From an uncultured Murdochiella sp. (GTDB lineage: Bacteria; Bacillota; Clostridia; Tissierellales; Peptoniphilaceae), in assembly GCF_902488755.1 (NCBI RefSeq), contig NZ_CABTXF010000039.1:1-11647 (forward strand): a DNA stretch of 11,647 nucleotides, read 5' to 3'. Shown in pieces: positions 5,913 through 11,647 of this stretch (position 1 is the first letter of the stretch; every line of letters begins with the position of its first letter). The position numbers were made by a program, and so were the translations under genes. The notes under the pieces were generated by a model. That model did no database searches, was not told the origin of the DNA, and saw only the letters and a program-made list of their open reading frames with translations.

Positions 5913-7748
5913 ATGCGCGAATTCAAAACGATTTTTCCTTTTTTCAAGGAAAATCGCCGTCACTATCTATTCGGTATTTTCATGCTCATTTTGGTAGATG
6001 CTGCCGGTTTGTACAGCCCACAAGTGATTCGCCGCTTTGCGGATTTGGCGCAGGCCGGTCAACTGACCGAACGGTTAATTCTCGAACTCGTGGTATGGAT
6101 TTCCGGCTTAGGGCTCTTTATGTCGTTGGGACGCTACTTTTGGCGCAATGCGATTTTTGGTGCCGGAAGACGTCTTGAATACTGGTTGCGCGATAAGTTG
6201 TTCCGTCATTATTTACATCAAGATCAGCGCTTCTTTACTGACCATACCACAGGGGATTTGATGGCACACGCCACAAATGACGTAGTTATGGTGGGGCAAG
6301 CGATGGGCGGTGGCGTCATGATGTTAGTGGACAGTCTGTTTATGACCGCCTTTACGGTAATTATGCTTGTTTCCACGATTGGCGTAGGCAACGCATTAGT
6401 GGCACTCGTTTCGTTACCGTTTCTCGCTTTTGTTATTGCCAAACTGATGGGACCCATACATAGAAGAGGACGTGCGCTGCAAAATGCATTTTCCGACCTG
6501 ACCAGTGAAACAGAAGAAAACTTATCGGGAATGCGCGTGATTAAGGCGTGTGCTATCGAAGACAACCGCAGCGCATCCTTCCGTTCGGTCAATAGAGATT
6601 ATGCCAAAAAGTTTATCCGCTGGAGTTTGGTGGATATGCTCTTTGATCCTTCTGTTACGTTGATTTCGGGTTTGAGTTTTGTCGTTTTTATTCTCTACGG
6701 CGCTTTGCAGATTCGACGTGAAGTGCTTACGATTGGTGCATTTGTAGCGACTATAGAATATTTGAATATGATTGTTTGGCCGCTCATTGCCATGGGCATG
6801 ATTGTTTCTCAATTTCAACGAGGGGCATCTTCTATGGCACGCTTAAATGAACTTTTCCGCATACGCTCGACGGTTGAGGAAGTCCACAATCCGGTAGAAG
6901 ACGGGGAATGGAAAGGTGAGGTGGAATTTCGCCATGTATCCTTCCGTTATGCGCCGAACCTTCCCTGGGTGTTGCAGGATATCAATTTTACGCTTCATCC
7001 GGGAAATTCACTGGCGATACTGGGCAAAACAGGGGTCGGCAAATCGACCATCGTTCAACTTTTGCTTCGTCGTTATGATGTGACGGAAGGGCAAATTCTC
7101 GTGGACGGTGTGGATATTCGGCAGTGTTCTTTTGCCCGTCTCTACCAGACATTCGGGGTGGTGGCACAGGAGAGCTTTCTCTTTTCTCGCAGCATTGCGG
7201 AGAATATTGCCTTTGGCGGCGAAGAGGAGAATCTAAAAGCGGTAATAGAAGCGGCGCGTTTTGCGCAGGTGGATAAAGACATTGAAGGAATGAAAGAGGG
7301 TTATGACACTGTAGTGGGCGAACGAGGCGTAACCCTTTCCGGTGGACAAAAACAGCGAATTTCCATCGCTCGCGCATACTATCGCAATGCGCCGATTTTA
7401 CTATTGGATGATGCACTCTCGGCTGTGGATACCGAGACAGAAAGTCGTATTTTAGCCGGCTTAAAAAAGCATAAAAAAGGAATCATCATGATTAGTCAGC
7501 GCATATCGACCGTGCAGCATGCTGACGAGATCATCGTGGTGGAAGAGGGGACTATCACCCAGCGAGGAAACCATGAGCAATTAGCGAACGAAAGCGGCTT
7601 TTATCGTGAACTTTATCATCGACAGCTGTTGGAAAGTCAAATGGATGGAGTTAGTAAGAAGGAGATCGCTTTTTCCTCTGCATCTCGTTCTACGATAGGT
7701 CCTTCATCGATAATGCAGAACTCGACGACGGGAAGGGGGAGCGAATGA
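5913..7748 (+). CDS. Heterodimeric ABC exporter subunit with degenerate ATPase site (BmrC/TM287-like)
   Basis: The product is a 611-residue ABC half-transporter: a six-helix exporter domain (about 15-310), then a nucleotide-binding domain. Walker A GKTGVGKST is at 371-379, signature LSGGQ at 475-479 and Walker B ILLLDD at 495-500. The catalytic glutamate after Walker B is Asp (D500) and the H-loop histidine is Gln (Q529, ISQRIS). Both changes mark the non-hydrolytic site of heterodimeric exporters such as TM287 and BmrC, while its LSGGQ serves the partner's active site. The likely role is ATP-driven export of drugs, lipids or peptides across the inner membrane; the substrate is unknown. The start at 5913 follows AGGAGG by 4 bases; an ATG 14 codons upstream lacks such a site. 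The C-terminal tail (about 590-611) is Ser/Thr-rich and extends past the domain. Its stop overlaps the next start by 4 bases (ATGA). Confidence 0.93.
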   Translation: MREFKTIFPFFKENRRHYLFGIFMLILVDAAGLYSPQVIRRFADLAQAGQLTERLILELVVWISGLGLFMSLGRYFWRNAIFGAGRRLEYWLRDKLFRHYLHQDQRFFTDHTTGDLMAHATNDVVMVGQAMGGGVMMLVDSLFMTAFTVIMLVSTIGVGNALVALVSLPFLAFVIAKLMGPIHRRGRALQNAFSDLTSETEENLSGMRVIKACAIEDNRSASFRSVNRDYAKKFIRWSLVDMLFDPSVTLISGLSFVVFILYGALQIRREVLTIGAFVATIEYLNMIVWPLIAMGMIVSQFQRGASSMARLNELFRIRSTVEEVHNPVEDGEWKGEVEFRHVSFRYAPNLPWVLQDINFTLHPGNSLAILGKTGVGKSTIVQLLLRRYDVTEGQILVDGVDIRQCSFARLYQTFGVVAQESFLFSRSIAENIAFGGEEENLKAVIEAARFAQVDKDIEGMKEGYDTVVGERGVTLSGGQKQRISIARAYYRNAPILLLDDALSAVDTETESRILAGLKKHKKGIIMISQRISTVQHADEIIVVEEGTITQRGNHEQLANESGFYRELYHRQLLESQMDGVSKKEIAFSSASRSTIGPSSIMQNSTTGRGSE

Positions 7749-9592
7749 AAAAGAAACAAACACCTCTTCGTCGTCTTGCCGGCTATGCCAAACCCTACAT
7801 AGGTTGGTATGCGCTCATTTTTATCACCATGCTATTGAGTACCGCTGTGGTATTGCTTCGCCCAAAGATTATTCAAGTCTTAATTGATGGCCCGCTTACC
7901 GCTTTACAGATGCCCGGCTTATCTTCCAACGAAGCGGATGCGCAAATGACCTCTGCGGTGCAGTTGGGATTACTTTATCTCGCGACCATCGTATTTCACT
8001 TTTTTGTGATGTATGCGGCAGGAATGTTAACACAACGTACCGGTGTCTATATCGTGACGGATATGCGCCAGCAAATCTATGATCATGTTTTGCGCCTGCC
8101 GATGACCTATTTCGATCATCATGCCATCGGCAGCCTTGTTACCCGTGTTACAAATGATACGGAGTCGGTTTTAGACCTATATACCTACGTTTTGACGAAT
8201 CTGTTCCGCAATTTGGTGCTGTTTTTTGGTATTCTGGCGATGCTTTTTTCTTTGAATCTGCGCCTGGCGATCTTGGTGACGCTTCTTACCCCCTTTGTCA
8301 TGCTCATTTCCGTGATCTTTCAGAAGCGCATTCGCGTGGTATACGACAAACAACGCGCGATCCGCTCGCTCATCAACACCAAATTAGCGGAGAACATCAA
8401 CGGAATGAGTGTTATTCAGACGTTCTTTCGGGAAAAGAAGATTTACGACGAATTTGATGAGACGAACCAGTCCTATTACCGCGCATCGCGCAGGGAAGTT
8501 AAATACTACAGTATTTATCGTCCTGCCATTGAGGTTGTGCGAACGGTTGGCTTAGCGTTGCTTTTCTGGCTGGGCGGCGGAGCGCAGATACGAGGGGCAA
8601 TAACCTTCGGTGTGCTCTATGCCTTTATTAATTACCTGCAGCGGCTGTTCATGCCCATCCAGGAGATGGCAGAACTCTTTAATGTGATGCAATCGGCATT
8701 CTCGTCCTCCGACCGCTTATTCAAGCTCTTAGATGCTCCAGAAGAACCGTATCTGATGGGAAAACAGGTGGGAAAACATGGCTTTACAGGGAAAATTGAA
8801 TTTCGTCATGTTTGGTTCCGCTATCCTAAACCGGAGAGTACAACGGAGAAAGAGGATGCGCATGACGTATCGCCCGTAACGTCACCGACACAGGATCAAG
8901 AAATGCCTTGGGTTTTACAAGATGTTTCGTTTACTATTGCGCCGGGGCAATTTGTTGCGTTCGTCGGAGCAACCGGTGCCGGAAAGAGTACAATTCTCAG
9001 TCTCCTTGCTCGGTTTTATACCGTCGAACGAGGAGAAATTCTGTTAGATGATGTCAATGTCAACGACTATGATTTAGTTTCGCTGCGCCGCGCCTTGGGC
9101 ATTGTGCAGCAGGACGTCTTCCTATTCAAGGGAGACATCCTCGGCAACATTACGATTGGTCGTCCAAATGTTGATCGCAGACAGGCGATATGGGCAGCCG
9201 AGTTGGTGAATGCGAACAGTTTTATCGAACGTCTGCCAAAGACCTATGATGAGCCTGTCGTAGAACGCGGAGCGACACTTTCTGCCGGACAACGCCAGCT
9301 ACTATCCTTCGCCCGCACCATTGCAGGGGATCCGTCTATCTTGATTCTGGATGAAGCTACGGCGAATATTGATACAGAAACCGAACAGTTGATTCAGAAT
9401 GCTATTCAGAATATGGCGAAGAATCGAACGATGTTAGCTGTCGCACATCGCATTTCTACCATTGCTGGGGTGGACCATATCATCGTCATGCACCATGGGC
9501 GTATCGCAGAACAGGGAACGAAAGAGGAATTGATTGCGCAGAATGGTTTGTTCCGCGTGCTTTATGAGTTGCAATATGGACAGGAGGAATAA
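7745..9592 (+). CDS. Heterodimeric ABC exporter subunit with consensus ATPase site (BmrD/TM288-like)
   Basis: The product is a 615-residue partner half-transporter, with six transmembrane helices in the first 320 residues followed by a nucleotide-binding domain. Walker A GATGAGKST is at 408-416, Walker B ILILDE at 532-537 with catalytic E537, and H-loop H568 (AHRIS). The signature is LSAGQ (512-516) rather than LSGGQ; this variant sits opposite the degenerate site of the partner, as in other heterodimeric exporters. An unusual polar insertion of about 23 residues (about 363-387, rich in Glu, Asp, Ser, Thr) lies between the A-loop tyrosine Y360 and the first core strand. The 4-base overlap with the upstream subunit gene and the abutting downstream gene indicate translational coupling and equal expression. 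Substrate is unknown; multidrug efflux is the usual annotation for the family. Confidence 0.94.
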   Translation: MKKKQTPLRRLAGYAKPYIGWYALIFITMLLSTAVVLLRPKIIQVLIDGPLTALQMPGLSSNEADAQMTSAVQLGLLYLATIVFHFFVMYAAGMLTQRTGVYIVTDMRQQIYDHVLRLPMTYFDHHAIGSLVTRVTNDTESVLDLYTYVLTNLFRNLVLFFGILAMLFSLNLRLAILVTLLTPFVMLISVIFQKRIRVVYDKQRAIRSLINTKLAENINGMSVIQTFFREKKIYDEFDETNQSYYRASRREVKYYSIYRPAIEVVRTVGLALLFWLGGGAQIRGAITFGVLYAFINYLQRLFMPIQEMAELFNVMQSAFSSSDRLFKLLDAPEEPYLMGKQVGKHGFTGKIEFRHVWFRYPKPESTTEKEDAHDVSPVTSPTQDQEMPWVLQDVSFTIAPGQFVAFVGATGAGKSTILSLLARFYTVERGEILLDDVNVNDYDLVSLRRALGIVQQDVFLFKGDILGNITIGRPNVDRRQAIWAAELVNANSFIERLPKTYDEPVVERGATLSAGQRQLLSFARTIAGDPSILILDEATANIDTETEQLIQNAIQNMAKNRTMLAVAHRISTIAGVDHIIVMHHGRIAEQGTKEELIAQNGLFRVLYELQYGQEE

Positions 9593-10816
9593 ATGCCGAA
9601 TGAAAAGGAAATGACTTCTCAGGTGAGCGTGAAGTTTTTTCAGCAACAAAAAAACTTGGCATATCACATTGCCTATTCCTTGACACATGAGGAAAGTCGT
9701 GCGGAAGAAGTGGTTCGCGAGGTGATGGGCATCCTTCACGAGTGTGGCGTGATGGATGGTGAGTGGACGAAAGAGGAAAAAAAGGCAATTTTGGCTTTGG
9801 TAACACGTCATCGCGCGCTTGTTGCTGCCAGAGCAAACCGTTCACAGCAACCGATGGAACGGCATGAGGATGTGGCGATTCCCTCCCTCGTGGGAGATGC
9901 GGAGGTCAGTGTCTTTGGTGAGCAGATTGCGCGTATTCCCGAACGTGACCGCATCGTATTACAATTAAGCATCCTGTTTTCGTTGTCCGACGAACGCATT
10001 GCTTCTCTATTACGCATGAAACGAAGCGCGGTGATTTCTCGTCGAACACGAGCGCTTGCGTTTATTGGGGCAGAAAACAATCTTTCCTCTACCCAACAGC
10101 AGGAACTTTCGCAATATCCTTCCTTTGTTACGGCGCTGCATCTTTTGCTGAAGAGCTACATCAATTCTGTTGAGGCGGTATCGCATTTAGATACGCATAT
10201 CTTCGCGCCAGAAAGGGAAGAACAAATTCTCAACGACCTGCAAGGGAATATTCTTTACCATCGAGCAATGAATAAGGTTTCACGTTTGCGGGAGTCGCAG
10301 AATCGTATTCTTCTCTTAGTCGGTGCGATCATGATTGCAGTAATCCTCGTTTTTGTTGTTCTCCAGGCGCTGGGACATTCGGGAGAACACCGTCGTTTTG
10401 AAATTGAAGAATCCACGCTTTCCTCAGAAGAAACTTCCTCCATTGCGGAAGATGTGACGGAAATTCGCCAAGTGAAGCGCGCACATGCGGCATATTATAA
10501 AGATCGCATTCTTTTTCTGGATGAAAAAAGCGGCATTCTTTATGAAGCCAAATTGGGATCTCCCGTTCGTGCATTATTGAATTTGCGCGATGCGCTTACA
10601 GAGGCATACGGCATTGAGCATATCGGATACCAGGATGGACGCATTTATCTTGCTTTTGTGGATGGTCGAGGCGGTCATGTGGATGGCAATCCACCAACGC
10701 TCACGATGGAAGAATACTGGGTGGAATCTTGGTTTTCACAGCAGGAGAAAGCGCCTGCGGCAAGCAAAATCGTCGTGGACGGCATTGAATATCAATTACA
10801 GCAGGGGGAGAATTAA
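9593..10816 (+). CDS. Membrane-anchored ECF-sigma-like protein with extracytoplasmic tail
   Basis: This 407-residue protein was not recognised as a named family. Residues 13-52 resemble sigma region 2 (YHIAYSLTHEESRAEEVVREVM) and 58-86 resemble region 2.3-2.4 (AILALVTRHRALVAARANR). Residues 108-158 resemble region 4, with PERDRIVLQLSILFSLSDERIASLL and a recognition-helix-like RSAVISRRTRAL. A helical segment (about 165-238) leads to one membrane helix (about 239-260). Arg/Lys-rich residues before it place the N-terminus inside. After an acidic/Ser-rich linker (about 266-287), a domain of about 120 residues would lie outside. No separate anti-sigma gene follows; a terminator does. AGGAGG (9582-9587) precedes the ATG, which directly abuts the stop of the exporter gene, so the protein is made with the exporter. 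Plausible roles are an autoregulator or a sensor of exporter activity. A catalytically degenerate sigma is also possible. Confidence 0.8.
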   Translation: MPNEKEMTSQVSVKFFQQQKNLAYHIAYSLTHEESRAEEVVREVMGILHECGVMDGEWTKEEKKAILALVTRHRALVAARANRSQQPMERHEDVAIPSLVGDAEVSVFGEQIARIPERDRIVLQLSILFSLSDERIASLLRMKRSAVISRRTRALAFIGAENNLSSTQQQELSQYPSFVTALHLLLKSYINSVEAVSHLDTHIFAPEREEQILNDLQGNILYHRAMNKVSRLRESQNRILLLVGAIMIAVILVFVVLQALGHSGEHRRFEIEESTLSSEETSSIAEDVTEIRQVKRAHAAYYKDRILFLDEKSGILYEAKLGSPVRALLNLRDALTEAYGIEHIGYQDGRIYLAFVDGRGGHVDGNPPTLTMEEYWVESWFSQQEKAPAASKIVVDGIEYQLQQGEN

Positions 10817-10838
10817 ATACAGGCAATGTAATCAAGTA

Positions 10839-10878
10839 AAAAAGAAGCCATCCGCGTGAATGCGGATGGCTTCTTTTT
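10839..10878. terminator. Bidirectional intrinsic terminator after the ABC operon
   Basis: There is a perfect 17-bp inverted repeat, AAAAAGAAGCCATCCGC (10839-10855) and GCGGATGGCTTCTTTTT (10862-10878), with a 6-base loop GTGAAT. It has a GC-rich core and T-runs in both directions. It can end the exporter operon (+) and the permease transcript (-), whose stop codon is at 10893-10895. Confidence 0.96.
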
Positions 10879-10892
10879 ACTTCGAATGGCTT

Positions 10893-11647
10893 TTATTTGC
10901 TGTCCTTCGATCCTTTTTTGGTAATACCGGAAAAGTTTACGCCCGTATCTTGTGGAGCGTCCTCCTTGAAATCATAATCTTTTCCGGGCAGCAAGGCATT
11001 GAGGAAAATACCTAAAAGAGCGGCAATGGCAAGACCGGAAAGAGAAACGGTTAGGCCGCCTACGCTGAACTGTAATCCCGGATGTTCTCCGGTAAAGCCG
11101 AGAGCGGAGACGAAAATGGCAGCAGCGACAATCAGATTTCGGCTGTTCGTAAAATCCACGTGATTTTCAACCAAATTGCGGACACCGATGGCGGAGATCA
11201 TGCCATAGAGAATAAGGGAAACGCCGCCGATAATTGCGGTGGGAATAGAACGGATAAAACCGCTTACCACGGGGAAGAAGGAGAGCAGAATGGCGAAAAC
11301 AGCAGTAATCTGCATGACCTTGGGATCATAGACGCGCGTTAGCGCCAGAACGCCGGTATTCTCGCCATAAGTGGTGTTAGCAGGACCACCAAACGCCGCG
11401 GCAAGAGAAGTGGCAAGACCATCGCCGAGAAGAGTGCGATGCAATCCTGGATCTTGGATATAGTTCTTACCGACGGTAGCACCAATGGCGGTAATATCGC
11501 CGATATGTTCCATCATTGTCGCCAGGGATATGGGCATGATGGTGATAATCGCGGAGAGATCAAATTTCATGAAGGCTTCCGGATGCAGAGGAAGCGCAAT
11601 GGGTGCCGCCTGTGTAATCGTTGTAAAATCTACTCGATTCAGTATCA
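10893..11647 (-). CDS. uraA: Uracil/xanthine permease family protein, C-terminal part (partial)
   Basis: About 250 C-terminal residues are present, of an expected 420-440. The frame stays open to the window edge; an internal ATG at 11570 is not the start. The protein is a nucleobase:cation symporter of the NCS2 family in the inner membrane. Visible are VDFTTITQAAPIALP, the substrate-site motif MEHIGD with the conserved glutamate, GDGLATSLAAAFGGPANTTYGENTG with the second conserved substrate-contacting glutamate, and several hydrophobic helices. The tail is short and charged. The family pattern favours uracil uptake, and the pyrimidine salvage genes at the other end of the window fit, but xanthine or another base cannot be excluded. 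It converges on the ABC operon across a shared terminator. Confidence 0.88.
   Translation of the reverse strand, partial: ILNRVDFTTITQAAPIALPLHPEAFMKFDLSAIITIMPISLATMMEHIGDITAIGATVGKNYIQDPGLHRTLLGDGLATSLAAAFGGPANTTYGENTGVLALTRVYDPKVMQITAVFAILLSFFPVVSGFIRSIPTAIIGGVSLILYGMISAIGVRNLVENHVDFTNSRNLIVAAAIFVSALGFTGEHPGLQFSVGGLTVSLSGLAIAALLGIFLNALLPGKDYDFKEDAPQDTGVNFSGITKKGSKDSK

Noticed and set aside
5819..6178. Leader ORF ahead of the ABC exporter, by analogy with the bmrB leader of bmrCD
   Set aside because: The frame starts inside the -10 box, has no ribosome-binding site and runs far into the exporter gene out of frame.
5913..9592. Dedicated exporter for the SCIFF peptide
   Set aside because: The ABC genes are divergently oriented and separated by the decarboxylase gene, lack a peptidase domain, and have the features of a generic heterodimeric multidrug-type exporter.

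Overview
This window comes from an anaerobic, Gram-positive-type bacterium of the Firmicutes, most likely a member of the Clostridia or Tissierellia. The strongest taxonomic clue is a SCIFF ranthipeptide pair (scfA-scfB), a hallmark of that group. The estimated GC content of roughly 48-50 percent and the other gene families would fit something like Peptoniphilaceae (for example Murdochiella-like), but the genus is a guess. Bases 1-22 look like an Illumina adapter rather than genome, so the window probably starts at a contig end.

Layout. (1) Positions 23-708, plus strand: the 3' end of a pyrimidine-nucleoside phosphorylase gene followed by cdd, a pyrimidine nucleoside salvage operon. It converges on the next gene across a perfect bidirectional terminator (724-768). 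(2) Positions 770-2390, minus strand: mgtE, a CBS-domain magnesium channel. It is preceded by a well-formed promoter, a 39-codon leader ORF with a strong ribosome-binding site, and nested hairpins that overlap the end of that ORF. (3) Positions 2391-5702, minus strand: an Orn/Lys/Arg-type PLP decarboxylase gene, then the six-cysteine peptide scfA and its radical SAM/SPASM maturase scfB. scfAB has its own consensus promoter, whose -35 box overlaps the decarboxylase stop codon. (4) Positions 5913-10816, plus strand: a tightly coupled three-gene operon. It encodes two half-transporters of a heterodimeric BmrCD/TM287-288-type ABC exporter and a 407-residue protein that joins an ECF-sigma-like N-terminus to one membrane segment and an extracytoplasmic tail. 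(5) A perfect bidirectional terminator (10839-10878), then the 3' part of a uraA-type uracil permease gene on the minus strand, running off the window end.

How the genes relate. The two ends deal with pyrimidine salvage (nucleoside phosphorylase, cytidine deaminase, uracil uptake). The middle holds three independent modules: magnesium uptake with a possible leader-peptide control, a ranthipeptide maturation pair, and an exporter co-transcribed with a membrane-tethered sigma-like protein. The items most worth following up are the mgtE leader ORF with its acidic/proline-rich stretch, the membrane-tethered sigma-like protein, and the scfA peptide, which lacks the usual Thr after its fifth cysteine. 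No tRNA, rRNA, CRISPR array, insertion sequence or M-box-like riboswitch was recognised.
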